From: Myoxocephalus aenaeus
Lineage: Eukaryota; Chordata; Actinopteri; Perciformes; Cottidae
DNA: 64,000 bases
Direction of reading: 5' to 3'
Assembly (NCBI GenBank): GCA_038501785.1
Contig: JBAMJR010000013.1
Location: forward strand, 1,270,001 to 1,334,000
In this document: in pieces, positions 37,001 through 48,737 of the stretch
Position numbering within the stretch: position 1 is the first letter of the stretch
How the letters are laid out: each line of letters starts with the position of its first letter
Position numbers and translations under genes: made by a program
The notes under the pieces: generated by a model
The model's input: the letters and a program-made list of their open reading frames with translations, nothing else
What the model was told of the DNA's origin: nothing
The model's database searches: none

Positions 37001-39552
37001 CTCTTTTTTTTAGGGGCATTTTGAGCACCACAAACTAATTTCAGCCCCATTGTAGAAGGCAGACATCTCTAAGGCTGATATCTCCAAAAAGGCAACTCAC
37101 ATCAAAACAATCTAGATTGATTAATAGCACTTCAGGTAAGAAGAAAAACTATATTTTTTTGATTTTGGGGTGAACTGTCCCTTTAAGTACCTGCTGATTT
37201 ATTACGGTTTGTTGGAGTAGAAGAAAGTGAAACTAGTTACAGAGAGTTCAAATATTTACTGAAATTTGAAACAATTTCAACACACACTTCTGGGAAATTC
37301 ATCTAAAATTGCAAGCTGCTTAAACCACTAACTGTGCTGTTCTACAAACATCTACACCAGGGGTAGCCAACACGGTGCCCGCGGCACCTGGTCGCCCGCA
37401 GGGAACACGTGAGTCGCCCGCAAAGCATGTTTTAAAAATAGAACAAGTTTTGAGCTTCGTCAAAAAAAACGCTTCCATTAAAGATTTTAAAATGACAATA
37501 TTTAATATAACATTTTAAAAACAAAACAACAATTCTGTATATATGAACTCTGACCATTTCTGAAGTCAATGTTCAATATTGTGCGCATGTCAAACCAGCA
37601 TCTTCAGTGTTTTCCCTCCCGTTATATCAGGGGGCCTCCGGCCTGTACTTTAAGGTTCTCTTTCCTATAGAACAGGTCTACACCTTGTTCTGCTATTAAA
37701 CAAACTAAACAGCCGTATGTTATTGATCGTATCTACATGACAGCATGTCATTTCTGTCTCTATGGCCGCGTTACAACTCTTCTGTGTCCGCCCCGATGCG
37801 CTGCACACAGGTGAAGAGCACACAGTGGAGAGAGAGAGAGAGAGAGAGCGGCGAAACATATGTTGCATGCTTTTCACAATGGGATTTGCTGCTTTAAGCT
37901 ATCACTATTTGAAGCCATCAGCGATCACTTGTAAAGCCTAACAGTTCATGTATTTGCAGGTCAAGACAAAGAGCCTGCGGACCTCCATAAATGACGTTTC
38001 TGACTTCACATATCGAGGCTCTGGAAATATTCTTCCAAAAGCCTGAAAAATGCACTGCAGTGACAAAGCCTGCTCACTTTGTGGTTGTCATTAAAATAGA
38101 TGAACACCATGTTTCCTTTTAGGTCAGTATTTATCAAACTGGGGGTATTTATTACAGGTGGGGCGCAAGAGGAAATGCTGGTTTTAAATGTTTACCGTAC
38201 GCCGTTAATAGGTCACGCTTGCGCATGCACGCCAAAAGCCGATCTTTATGAGATCTCTGTGTGGTCGGCTTTCTGCTGTTGTGTCTCTCAACATGGAGCA
38301 TGAATTGAGAGCAGCCGTATCAAATCTACAACCCCGTTTTAAAAAGATGTGTAGAGGAAAGCAGCTCACTGCAGCCACTAATACTGATCAAACTTGATGG
38401 CTCACATTAAAAACTCATTCTGTTTTGTTTTGCAAAAAAATAGCTTATTGTTTTCCACAATAAGCTATTTAGTTGTAACTAAATATTAGTTCTTTTTTGA
38501 ATGGATATAACTTTATTTTCATTGTTCTAACAAAGTGATAACACTTTGTATCAAACAAGTAGCCCTTCGTATTATTTTGTACCCTTGAAGTAGCTCTCGG
38601 TTTCAAAAAGGTTGGTGACCCCTGATCTACACAATACAAATACATGTTATTCTGTCTGTATATATAATATTGTTATTGTGCATTACTGTTTATTTATATG
38701 ACTTGTTTTATATTTGTATTTTACTATGTATCTTGTGTGCACTTTACCCTGTTGCTGCAAATGTCCTCACTGCGGGACTAATAAAGGAATATCTACTCTA
38801 ATCTAATCTAATTAAAGGAAAATAAAATCCCAACTAAACACAGGCTCCTCGCGCCTGAAGAACATTAAAGTCTCTCTGGTGTCTCTCTCTTTCATCTGAA
38901 AGATATCCCCCCATCCGGTGTTTTAATTACGGTGGTGGAGAGCACTGCCTGACAAGTCTCTACAAAATATCCCTCAGGTGTTCATTTGGATTGAGATCTG
39001 GTGACAATAAAGGCCATAATATGATTCCCATCATTTCCATACTCAACACCTCGTGCCCCGCAGGAAGCTTCTGCATTTGTTTGCCCATTTAATCAGGTTT
39101 ACACTTTAGTTTGTCCTTCATCTTATGATCTGTCTATAATCAATTTGTTATTTTGCGTTATTTCTACTATTCAGATAAATGTACCAATTGAACACATTTA
39201 AATTGTCCCACTGATTAGTGGCGACGAACCTGTTAGTAACAGTCATACACATATCAACTTCTTTCTGGGAAATACACAAAGTAAAATCTGAGATTTCAGG
39301 AGTTTACCTAACCAGGAGGGATGGGTCTTAGCCTGCCTGAAGTCTTTGTCATACTCCCGAAAGACCACTTTCTTATAGGTGGGAAGAGACTCATCAGGGC
39401 TAAGGAATCAAAGAAAAACACAAAACATGAATGAGCACTCAAGGAAAACACATGTTGTTCACACCAGCAGCACAGCATATCAACAAGATATGGACTTAAA
39501 GATATAAAGGCACACGCTTCCTTACATGTTGCAACTAATGTGTGTGTGTGTG

Positions 39553-39587
<35 letters not shown>

Positions 39588-39978
39588 CTGACTCTATCGT
39601 AGGATAAATAACAAACTGCCAGAGAAATGAAACAAGGACACGCTACACTGTTTCTACGCGGCACACACAACCTCAATAACAGAATGTGATGAATTCAGTT
39701 TAGATAAACTCAGTTTAGATAAGATCAGGTGGACATAATTCAAATAATATTAATAAGCCATGAATTAAATGCAAAATAATGAAATTAGACTAATCAAAAG
39801 TCTAATTCTGTCACCAGTACCTTTGTGGGTCATTGCCAGAGTAGTCCCAGTCTATCTCCACGGCAGCGATGTAATAGTGTCTCTCCTTGGGCTGCTGGGC
39901 TGCTTTGACGTGTGGGACAGTCAGAAGAACCAGGACAGGCAGGAGACACCAAGCTCCAGTCCAGGAACAGAGCCTCAT
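24892..39978 (-). CDS. f5: Coagulation factor V, complete, 25 exons, 1992 aa
   Basis: Exons: 39978-39821, 39399-39308, 36613-36491, 35953-35741, 35625-35470, 34548-34327, 34211-34046, 33689-33509, 33371-33275, 33192-32987, 32853-32706, 32581-32369, 31459-29299, 29182-29014, 28612-28376, 27950-27752, 27616-27437, 27291-27175, 27082-27011, 26907-26822, 26727-26572, 26476-26332, 25771-25620, 25380-25198, 25038-24892. The lengths sum to 5979 nt with consistent phases; human F5 also has 25 exons. Signal peptide about 1-26, A1 30-330, A2 350-685, B about 742-1353, A3 1360-1678, C1 1681-1829, C2 1834-1989. Factor V is the plasma cofactor of factor Xa in prothrombinase. The B domain keeps a basic region (1223-1254) and a Tyr/Asp/Glu-rich acidic region (1299-1347), which in mammals hold the procofactor inactive; this separates it from factor VIII. 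LGLR-S (741/742) and FSPR-G (1262/1263) match the first two activation sites; the third reads YLK-L. C2 has WY where human has the WW membrane spike. The exon 8 acceptor has a poor pyrimidine tract. Confidence 0.97.
28640..28921. repeat. Fish MITE of the TTAAAGGAATA / ATGTCGAACTATTC family, copy A
   Basis: Lies in f5 intron 14. One end reads TTAAAGGAATAATTAGATG, the other AAAATGTCGAACTATTCTG (inverted). The interior has AGCCGGTTAGCTTAG, typical of this widespread fish repeat. Related copies are near 45690-45850 and 57320-57585. Confidence 0.55.
29299..31459 (-). other. f5 exon 13: end of A2, entire B domain, start of A3
   Basis: Exon of 2161 nt (residues 659-1379) encoding the whole B domain, as exon 13 does in mammals. 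The N-terminal part finishes A2 and includes the acidic segment before LGLR-S. The next 500 or so residues are Asn/Ser/Thr-rich with about 39 N-X-S/T sequons. The basic region, FSPR-G and the acidic region follow, then the first residues of A3 (YFIAAEE). There is no 9-residue tandem repeat like the one in the mammalian B domain. Confidence 0.93.
31591..32198. repeat. 27-bp minisatellite in f5 intron 12
   Basis: About 22 tandem copies of a 27-bp unit, plus-strand form GGTTGGGGTTAGG followed by CATTGACCTTGAAT, with point variants (TAGGCATTGG, TATGCATTG). It lies between exon 12 (ends 32369) and exon 13 (starts 31459). Period 27 keeps two minus-strand frames and one plus-strand frame open, giving 9-residue protein-like repeats. 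The frames carry no splice support and I treat them as non-coding. Runs of GG/GGGG could form G-quadruplexes. Confidence 0.93.
35004..35114. repeat. 55-bp perfect tandem duplication in an f5 intron
   Basis: A 55-bp unit beginning GTCTGAAATGTTATTAACTG occurs twice in direct succession without visible difference, in f5 intron 5. The identity suggests a recent event or an assembly duplication. Confidence 0.8.
37358..38624. mobile_element. hAT-type DNA transposon (non-autonomous), f5 intron 2
   Basis: The left end is CAGGGGTAGCCAACACGGTG; the right end is the inverted AAAGGTTGGTGACCCCTG. It is flanked by an exact 8-bp direct repeat ATCTACAC (37350-37357 and 38625-38632), the hallmark of hAT insertion. 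The 1267-bp interior has no intact transposase frame. It contains a 13-bp hairpin (38438-38450 with 38458-38470), a GA run near 37828-37849 and AT-rich sequence. It belongs to the broad vertebrate hAT groups with CAGGGGT ends. Confidence 0.85.
38633..38822 (+). repeat. Non-LTR retroelement 3' tail
   Basis: Contains TTGTGTGCACTTTACCCTG and CACTGCGGGACTAATAAAGG, followed by short repeats of TAATC. This is typical of a 5'-truncated fish LINE 3' end with its terminal microsatellite. It abuts the right target duplication of the hAT element at 37358-38624. Confidence 0.55.
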
Positions 39979-40077
39979 ATCTGGGATCGATCCTCCAGGT
40001 GAAACCGGTCTGCTCTACAAGTGAAGAAGCTGTGATCTGACGGAGAGGTCCGCTCTGTGCTTTATCTGTCACTGACT

Positions 40078-40080
<3 letters not shown>

Positions 40081-40159
<79 letters not shown>

Positions 40160-40197
40160 AAAACATGATGTCCCAGGGCAATGAACTGTGTCTCTGC

Positions 40198-40262
<65 letters not shown>
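40081..40262. repeat. (AC)38 and (CT)31 microsatellites upstream of f5
   Basis: An AC run at 40081-40156 and a CT run at 40201-40262, separated by about 44 bp. Both lie within 300 bases upstream of the f5 start codon, so the f5 leader or promoter region is repeat-dense. CAGATAAAGC on the minus strand near 40062-40071 is a weak TATA/GATA-like string. Confidence 0.9.
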
Positions 40263-40266
<4 letters not shown>

Positions 40267-41182
40267 GTCTCCTGTAAATGAGACAACCCCATGTGTGTTG
40301 CTGTGAGTCATCCTTGAGGGGTGTGCTTATTCCCATCATTTACGAAACAGCATGACGATGTAAATAACGGTGAAAATGTCTCTGACCTCAAAATGTCCCC
40401 GGGAAATCCTCCCGTTAAAAAAAAAAGGCCATAATTTAAGAAATGGTACGCGTGATACCAATCCCGAACCTTGCAATAGACAACTTCTTAAATGTAATGT
40501 AAAGATCTCAGCGTTCATCATTTCATCAATATTACCCATCAAACTATTGTAAGTTACTTGCCAAACTTATTCAGAACTAGTTCTAATTTTAAGAACACCT
40601 CTCTTTTAAAAGTCTATAGAACACAGATGTATCATCTTCATTATTGCAATTCTCGTTATGGAGTCAGTTGTCAACCTTATCCGACCTGCAGTTCATCCTA
40701 AACGCAGCACAAAGACTCCTAACTTGTACTAAGAAGAGACCGAATAACTTCCCTGTCTGAAATAAATAACATATTCTATATACAGCAGATTATTATTACG
40801 ATGCATTACCTCCACCCTTGATTTCAACAGAAGTAAAAACACAGCTGTACTGTCTTCTATGGGTCGAAAGTCAAAAGTCTCTTTATCAAAGCAGGGTCTG
40901 TGCTCGGTGATCTGTATATTTAGGACCACACCCAGCTGTGATGGAGCATCTCTATAGAGCCAGACTAACTGCTGCAGGGTGTGGAAAAAGCCTGCTGTCT
41001 GGGTGAAGTCACTCTTTAATTAAAGCTGTGTTGTAATGTTAGACAAAGCGGAAACAACTTTGATTTCATGATGCAATACATTTATAAGTTAAACATGTGT
41101 TTTGGACATTGATTGCATAGTAACTGACATAGCTGTCAGACGAATATAGTGGAGTGAAAAGAACAATATTTATCTCTCAACA

Positions 41183-41595
41183 CTAGTGAAGAAAGTAGCA
41201 GATATTTAAATAGTTGATTTAAGTAGGCAACTATAGTTTATACATTTAAGTACATAAGTACATTTACTCAAATACTGCTCTCAAATAGGTCTATAATTTT
41301 CAGATACTTATACTGTACTGGAGCATTTTCATTTTATGCAGATTTATACTTCTACACTTCCACATTTTGTAAGCTAGTGCTGTAGTTTTCACTAATATAG
41401 TATAAATCAACAATTACATTGTTATTAATTATAATAAATTATGCTAACCCAGCAGTACTTTTATTATTGGTACTTTAAGTATGCTTTGATGCTAATACTT
41501 TAGTACTTTTACTTTAGTAAAACTTTGACTGCAGGACCTTTACTTGTAAGCTAAAAGTATTTTTGCATTTGCTAATACTTCTTCAACCAGTGTTT
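41183..41595. repeat. MITE-like repeat with inverted ends (TACTT/AAGTA family)
   Basis: The left end is CACTAGTGAAGAAAGTAGCA; the right end, inverted, is CACTGGTTGAAGAAGTATTA. The interior consists of AAGTACTTT / AGTAAA motifs common in fish genomes. It lies between f5 and slc35a5. A related degenerate copy is at 22650-23030. Confidence 0.6.
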
Positions 41596-41729
41596 TTTTT
41601 CTCATGTAGTTGTACTTTACTCTGAACCACCACAAAGTATTCATTATTATACATCAGTACATAATTGTGGTACTTTATACAAGTACACAACAACAGGATA
41701 TTTCAACAAGATCGATAGCGCGCGTTCAT

Positions 41730-41871
41730 GGGAATCACACGGACGCGCGCCGCGGTACAGTTTGACGTCAGCACGGAACACTGAGTGTGCCAGTACGCAT
41801 GCGCCGAATAACCAGGAAGCGAAATGGTGCAGTTATGTCTAGGAAGAAGGAGGAATAATATAATATAATAA
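41730..41871 (+). promoter_or_regulatory. CpG-rich promoter and probable noncoding first exon of slc35a5
   Basis: A GC/CpG-rich patch in AT-rich surroundings contains CRE TGACGTCA (41763-41770), an NRF1-like CGCATGCGCC (41797-41806) and an ETS-like CAGGAAG. There is no TATA box. A plausible donor, AATAA-GTGAGT, ends a noncoding exon at 41871. It would splice to the acceptor before 43367, where the start codon exon begins. This is a housekeeping-type promoter; the exact start site is unknown. Confidence 0.55.
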
Positions 41872-42539
41872 GTGAGTAGCACCTAAGATTGGTTTAATTT
41901 TCACATCTTATTGTCTATTCTCTCAAAAGTACTCGTACGAATGTTTAAAATGAAGCTCGTGCTGCTTCTCTTCACGCTGTTTATAAACACAACGGTTGCT
42001 GTGCGGAGGGATGCTAGCTCCTCACTTCCGTTTGGCTCAATTATTGCATCTCGCGCTTGCTATTGTTTTTGTATTCGTCCTTTAGTCCATGATATGTCAG
42101 AAAATAGTGAGCAAATACAACTTCTCAGAGCCCAACGCTGTTCAACAGTCCAATCTCCAAAATATGTTTAATTAACGATGGAGGAAAAACTGCAATATTT
42201 CACAATGGAGAAGCTGGGACTGGGATCAAGTGTTTTATGTCTAAACACCTGAGCTTTGTGTTCACAGTCACGTTAATAAATAGAATGGAGACCTGAAGAA
42301 AAGGTCTCTGGTGTAAGATATGGACCTGGACCTGGACCTGGTCCTCCATCAGAAGATATATTCCTAAAAGCCCAGTCGAGGTCAGACCAGAACAGAGCAG
42401 CAGGAAGTAAAGTTTAATTAACACAGTTCACATCATAACCTTCACATTCAGATGTTTTGTTTAATAGTCAAGTGTGATGGACTTTTGAGTCTCAAAGTCT
42501 ATGAATAAATAAACACGGCTACATAAAGTATTTGGGGTA

Positions 42540-42915
42540 GCACTTTATAATAACTACACACTATTTAGCATTAGTAAAGCATGAGTAAACACTTAGTTCA
42601 TCATTTATAAAGCATTGTTCCAACATGAACACTCATTAGTATGCAATTCATAAACACAGTTATACATGTTTTATTCTTGATTAATAAGCTTGACTATTAT
42701 GCGTTTCATGATTGGGTTTTCATACTTTAAATATGATGGATTTCCCATTTTTAAATGAAGTGATATATATTGAAAACCAATTAAGTAATATATAGTGCAA
42801 ACCAATTATTAGGGACTTATGTGCTTTATAAACGTGTTTTAATACTGCAATTCATGATTCATTCAGGTAGCTACTAGTCGTTAGTTAAGCATTAGTTAAG
42901 TATTTTGTGTGACCC
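42540..42915. repeat. Interspersed fish repeat (CACTTTATAATAAC type) in slc35a5 intron 1
   Basis: Starts GTAGCACTTTATAATAACTA and continues with repeated TTTATAAA, CATTAGTA and GCATTAGTTAAG motifs. This resembles a common teleost MITE-like repeat. Boundaries are approximate and the family is not identified. Confidence 0.4.
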
Positions 42916-43102
42916 CCATCTAAAGTGAGGACTATCTCTGCTTTACAACGCTTTTATAAATGACATTGAAAGACCAGCAGTGCCTCAAAGCTCACAAAAG
43001 TCTCAGTTATCTTCTCAACAGAAAATGGAAATAGACACAACATAAATTGAGTATTTTGCATATTTTTTGTGTCTTCTATGTATTGTGACAAACTCATTTA
43101 CC

Positions 43103-43103
<1 letters not shown>

Positions 43104-43172
<69 letters not shown>
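43104..43172. repeat. (TCTA)n tetranucleotide microsatellite
   Basis: About 17 uninterrupted copies of the TATC/CTAT tetranucleotide, in slc35a5 intron 1. Confidence 0.95.
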
Positions 43173-43174
<2 letters not shown>

Positions 43175-43396
43175 ATAACTCACGTCCATCACATTCTTCT
43201 ACACAGCTCATAAAGGACGTTTAGCCTCAGGACCTTCATGCTCTTGAAAATGACGTCATTGATCTTTCTTTTGCAATCCCGGACTCTGAAACGTAAACTC
43301 CAGTGTACCTCGCTATGCTGCGGGCACCAGTTTGATACGTTGTCTCTGTGTCTCGTGTTCAAACAGGTCCGACTGCATTCAGATCCAGGCGTAGCC

Positions 43397-46300
43397 ATGG
43401 TGGGCTGCCCCCCGTGCACCAGGCTGTGCTCGCGCTCGTCGGCCTACACTCTGGCCCTCGGCCTGGGCTTCGTCACTCTGGGGACCAGTCGCATCCTGCT
43501 GCTCAAATTCTCTGCCAACGCTGGTGACTGACAGACGTTTCTTTCTGTTTCCCCAAAAGAGATGTGATGAGCTTGTCTTCTAGCCAGCGCACACTTGAAC
43601 GAAGTATCAGAAAACGGTTTTAATGTGTGTTTTTTTCTGTGTCTTCTGCTGAAGTGTGGGACATTTTGTTGACGGCGTCTCTTTGTTTTGTCGTCAATTT
43701 GCAGAGAACAAGTATGACTTCCTCCCTGCGTCCGTCAACCTGCTTGCTGAGTTACTCAAACTGCTCTTCTGTCTGGCGATGTCGCTCAGGGTCATAGTCA
43801 AAGGTACACAACAAAGTCGTCACAGCTGTCTCTGTGTGTTTGTGTGTGGGTGATGGTGTGTTTATTTGTTCTCCTTGTCTGTCTCTTCAGAGGGACGATC
43901 ATGCAGAGAGCTTGGCTTTTCCTCCAACTCCTCCTTCCTCAATTCCCTGAAGTGGGCTGTCCCTGCTTTCCTCTACTTCCTCGACAACCTCATCATCTTC
44001 TACGTGATGACTTACCTGCAGCCTGTTAGTGGAGACTTCAATATTCATTCACATGACCGCTACCTGAGGGAAATATTGTGCGTGTTAGTTTTACACCCGG
44101 ACTTCTGGATACCATTCTGTTGCATTAATTTAATTCCAGTTAGTTACTCATCATTAACATGCAAACCACATCCTACTGGCAATGCTTCACAAACCTCTAA
44201 ATGTAGATTTAACCCTTTCATATCACACCAGCTTTTACTAAATGTCTTTGCCCAAAGACTTGGTGTTTACTGCAGTTCTTAAGTGTCGCTATCACTCTGC
44301 TGGTTTTATCTGTAACCAGCAGTTCCTCCTCTTGTCCCCAGGCCATGGCAGTGCTGTTCTCCAACTTTGTCATCCTGACCACAGCTGTACTCTTCAGATT
44401 GGTTCTGAAGTAAGTGGCTCAATTGAGCGCCCTGTAATGTTTTGTTCTTCGGTACGATAGTGTGTGTGTTTGGCTGATGAGAGGTGACGAGTGTGCATCC
44501 GCTGATACATCCTCTGTGGATTTTCATTTTTTTTTGGGGGTTGTTTAGAATATATACGTCTGATAAGAGACTGAAAATGTTCTTTCAGTGTCTTTAAAGT
44601 GAGATTTCTACACTGAAGAACACCGTCAATGAATGCATTGTTATTGTTCCACTGCAACAGTAAAGCGAAGCCACACTGAAGTTCACTTTTTATTCGTACA
44701 CCATTTCAAATTGGACATTGCGTGCATCATTTTGTACGAATTACAAAGCAATTCCACATATTTTATACTTTTGGAAATCTTGACACTAAACACAGCTTCA
44801 TGTCAACCACAAATGAAACTCACAGTTGTTTTTCTTCCTCACCGTTTCCTTCTAGGAGGCGGCTGTCCTGGGTTCAGTGGGCGGCGTTATTGGTCCTCTT
44901 CCTGTCCATTGTTTCCTTGACGACGGGATCAGGGGGCAGCCAAACCTCCGTCGCTCTGCCAGGTCTCCACTCGAACCCGCTCTCCACCCCCTCCAACTCC
45001 TGCCTGCTCTACACACAGCTGCTGGAGCAGATGAGGAACAGCAGGTGACGTTCTTTCCCGTCAAGGCCTGGTGCCGACATCAGTATCTATACCTCAAAGA
45101 TTCTCCGGAGTGAGTGAGAGTCATTGTCTGGCTCAGTTATGATGGTTTTTCTTCATATTTCACATCTTTTCGCCCGCCACAGTGCCAGCAAATCGTGGAT
45201 GTCCTCTCTACCCGGGCAGCCCTGGAGGGACAGCGTGGTGGCGAGGCTCCGCTCTCTGGGCGTGGGTCACATCCTGCTCTTCCTCCAGTGCTTCATCTCC
45301 GCCATGGCCAACATCTACAACGAGAAGATCCTCAAAGAAGGAGACCAGCTCGCCGAGAGCATCTTCATCCAGAACAGTAAATTGTGAGAGGTCGACTCGT
45401 GAGGAACATAATAAGGCAGAAGACACGTGGCTGAATTCAGTGCTAATCTCGAAGGCCTTTGCTCGGTGGTTTTGCAGGTATGGCTTCGGCGTGGTGTTTA
45501 ACGGTCTGACCCTCGGCCTCGGCAGCGAGGCGCGAGGCCTCACCGCGCACTGCGGCCTCCTCTATGGACACAATGTCTACTCCCTGTTTCTGGTGCTGGT
45601 CACTGGTGAGTCTGACCTGACGCCCCCGTGGTTTACGTTGAGTCAATAACTAATGTAATGGTAGGTGGATCTTTTTGTTTTTAACCTTTGGACAGATCCA
45701 GGCCAGCAGTTTCCAGTCTTCATGCTAAGCTAACCGACTATTTGGCTGCAGCTTCACATGTAACACACCACGTATCGATCTACTCCTCTAACTCTCAGCC
45801 AGAAAAAGATAAAGCAATTTCTCCTAAAATGTCAAATCATTTCTTTAAGGTTAGGATAGAGATACAAATCAGATTGTGTTTATTGTCACAATACAGCAAC
45901 TTTGATGGCTGGTAGGAGAGAGGACACAAACCGTTGTTTCTATATTTCCAGGAACTACATCCTTTGTGACCTTGTACTACTCACAAGAGGTCACTTGTCA
46001 GGTTGTTTTGCGCTTTTGAGCAAAGGACCAATGCTGTTGTTTATACTGTAAGGACAGTGACTAGAAAAGTGTCTCCAAATAAAAGCTGCAGTCATTAAAA
46101 TCACTCCACATCGTTCAGGCTTACTAAGTTTTCTAGGAGTATACGCATAAGATAAGTTATTTAAAGTGCACATTTGAAAAACTCTTTTCCGTCTCCTCCT
46201 CAGCTGCCCTGGGTTTATCTGTGGCCTTCATCCTGAAATTCAGAGACAACATGTTCCACGTGCTGACGGGCCAGATCACCACAGTTCTGGTTACCGCCTT

Positions 46301-47000
46301 CTCCCTCTTCCTCTTCGACTTCCGCCCCTCGCTGAACTTCTTCCTCCAGGCTCCCACGGTCCTGCTGGCCATCTTTATCTACAACGCCAGCCGGCCCAAG
46401 GACTTGGAGTACAGCCTGCAGCAGGAGAAACTGCGGGTCATCAACGGAGAGGTGTTCGAGAGGTCCAGAGGGGTAAAGGAGCGAACACACAAAACACACA
46501 AATCTTCACTTTTTTTCTCGCACACTGCGTTACTCACCTCGCCCCCCTCCCTCTCCTCCCACGCACATACCAAGCGCTCCGTCGGAAACTTGGCTCTCAT
46601 TTCCCTATAATGTGATTTCTTCAGCGCGGGAGGAAACTGGATTCCCTGCTATGCAAACAGCATTCAGACTCACGCTGCCGCATTACTTCACATAATTTCA
46701 TTAGGTCAGCGTGGTCGATTTGATTTAGAAAGAGGAAGCTATTAAACGGAACCGATCTCTACGGGGACCTCATGAGGACACCGTCCTGGGGTTAGCGGGA
46801 CTTTTGAGGGAGTTGAAATAAAAAAGTTAACGTCGGGTGATAACACGAAGATGTTTATCTATAGAAATACATTTTATTGTCTTTTTTCCCCGCACGCGCT
46901 CTATAATGTTCTTCTGCGTTTTCTGCCGCAGGACGGCGAGGAGCTGGAGCTCCTGACGAAGCCCAACACGGACAGTGAATCCGAGGAAGAGTCTTTGTAG
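43397..47000 (+). CDS. slc35a5: SLC35A5, nucleotide-sugar transporter family, complete
   Basis: Coding exons: 43397-43523 (exon from 43367), 43705-43803, 43891-44024, 44342-44409, 44856-45044, 45183-45383, 45478-45605, 46204-46472 and 46932-47000. They sum to 1284 nt, or 427 residues; the human protein has 424. All junctions are GT-AG with consistent phases. The start ATG lies in GCCATGG, a strong vertebrate context. SLC35A5 is a multi-spanning Golgi-type membrane protein of the UDP-sugar/CMP-sialate transporter family. Recognisable conserved pieces are SRILLLKFSAN, PAFLYFLDNL, SNFVILTTAVLFR, ANIYNEKILKEG, LFNGLTLGL-like VFNGLTLGL, FILKFRDNMFHVL, DFRPSLNFFLQAP and an acidic tail DGEELELLTKP. 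The loop around residues 180-225 (Ser/Pro-rich) differs most from human. It is divergent from f5 and convergent with ccdc80. The transported substrate cannot be told from sequence. Confidence 0.96.
45690..45850. repeat. Fish MITE of the TTAAAGGAATA / ATGTCGAACTATTC family, copy C (diverged)
   Basis: In slc35a5. Contains TTCATGCTAAGCTAACCG and GTATCGATCTACTC, matching the interior of the copy at 57320-57585. The right end (CTCCTAAAATGTCAAATCAT) is diverged. Confidence 0.5.
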
Positions 47001-48290
47001 CGCCGGCTCTCCGAAAAGAGACGGGAAAACGTTTCCTCTTCGCACGACTGCCGATGCGAAGCCCGCGGGTCTGGACTCGACGGCACGGGGTCGCCGATTC
47101 CAACGTCAGCGGGGCGAACGCGAACAGTGGATCGCGTGATGAACTCTGCGATAGCTAAGGGTGTTGTGTATATTTTTGAACATGTGCCTGTCCGCTTAGG
47201 AGTGCTGTCAGTCGAGTAGTGGAAGAAACGCCAGTAATGCATCAGTGTGTGTGTGCCGGTAGTTGCCGTTTGGGATCATGGAGGCGTTCTGTTATGAATA
47301 GTTTGTGTCCTCTTATGATTCCTGTTGTATGTGCAGCCGTGTGGCGATCGACGGGTTTGATGACCAGCAGCCGTACTTCACACGGTTTCATGATTGTATC
47401 AGGCTTTATACTCGTTTTTTGATTGTTGTTGGCAATCTAGGGTCAATATTTAAACAATGTGGAACAAAAGCACAAACTATAACTTCAGAAATATTACCAG
47501 ACACGTATTTCCACGACAGGACCGATGTTTCCATTTCAGTGTGCAGGGCTTTTCTATTTTTCTGCAATGTATCGTCTTAAACATGAACCAGAGCTATGAG
47601 CATTTACAGAAGTTTGTATGCCTGAGTTTCTGAAAGCACAACAACGTAGCGCTTGGTTCTCCTATTTGGCCTTGAACATTTCTTTCTTTGTGTCATACGG
47701 TGTAATATTGATGTAGTTTAATTGTGAAATACCATGAAATATATATCTTTTAAGAGTCTTCTTGTGTCACAAAACTGCTTTCATGTTGTCTCAATAATAC
47801 AAACAGTGATGACAGTTAAAATTGCAAGATAGGTGGGTTTATTATTATTTTATTGTTGTATTCCTACTGTAGTACAGCACAGATGTTTAATACAGGAAAG
47901 GGTTGTCCTTGTGTACGACTGTAAAGTCAAACATTTCCTTTCATGGTCTCTCTCCTCCACTAGGAGGAGTTGTAGCCTAAAATATTCTTGCAATGCAGAA
48001 GTTTATGCTGAAACTTTTGATTATTGACTGGACTGTCCAGCAAACAGTTCAAAGACCATTACTGGTAGTAAACACATGTTTATTTGTCATATAGCACAGT
48101 AGAGTATAAATAGGAACATAGCAACAGAAATTTTACAAAAGAGAAATAATGTGACAGCTTCTTTTCATAAAATAATCGATAACTGCACCTCAGATGCAAC
48201 AGATGGTCCAATAAATACATATATGTCTTATTTTAGCTCCTTATCTACAAAATAAAAAAGGTGTGTGCTGTGAACGAGACAGATAATAAT
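47001..48290. other. Convergent 3' UTR region of slc35a5 and ccdc80
   Basis: No coding exon. The first plus-strand AATAAA after the slc35a5 stop is at 48210-48215. Minus-strand AATAAA motifs usable by ccdc80 are at 48079-48084 and about 47837. If these are used, the two 3' UTRs overlap by at least 130 bases. Inference from motifs only. Confidence 0.4.
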
Positions 48291-48298
48291 AATACTAA

Positions 48299-48304
<6 letters not shown>

Positions 48305-48356
<52 letters not shown>
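48305..48356. repeat. (TA)n microsatellite
   Basis: About 50 bp of alternating TA, in the inferred ccdc80 3' UTR. Confidence 0.9.
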
Positions 48357-48359
<3 letters not shown>

Positions 48360-48737
48360 AACGTGCAAAACACTCTTTGTTCGATGTCAGAAATGACAAA
48401 TCCCCCAAAAAAACAAAAGTCCACAACAGATCTCTGAACCTCCAGGCTCATTTACACATTTATTGACTAGCCGGCTCTAATGAAAGCCTCTTGTAAATTA
48501 CAATTACTTGCGGCATACTTTGCTAAATATATATATATATATCAAAGATCTGGATAGGTGAAAGCAACATTTTGAGGCTTTCACTAAGTGCTACAAAACA
48601 TTCAAGGACGTCACTCTGTCTGAGCCGACTGCCTGGTGGAGGGAGGGAAGGAAAGATTGTAAAAAAAAAAAAAAGGTATGGGGGAAAGGAAGAGGGCCGA
48701 CAGTGCCGAGCGCCAGCTGCAAGGCATTCTGGGGGCT

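Noticed and set aside
37358..38624. An extra f5 exon or nested gene in intron 2
   Set aside because: Inverted ends and an exact 8-bp target duplication identify a transposon; exons 2 and 3 join in phase without it.
24892..39978. Alternative identity as factor VIII or a ceruloplasmin/hephaestin relative
   Set aside because: C1 and C2 domains exclude ceruloplasmin and hephaestin. The FSPR-G site with a preceding basic region, the acidic region before A3 and the 25-exon layout match factor V.
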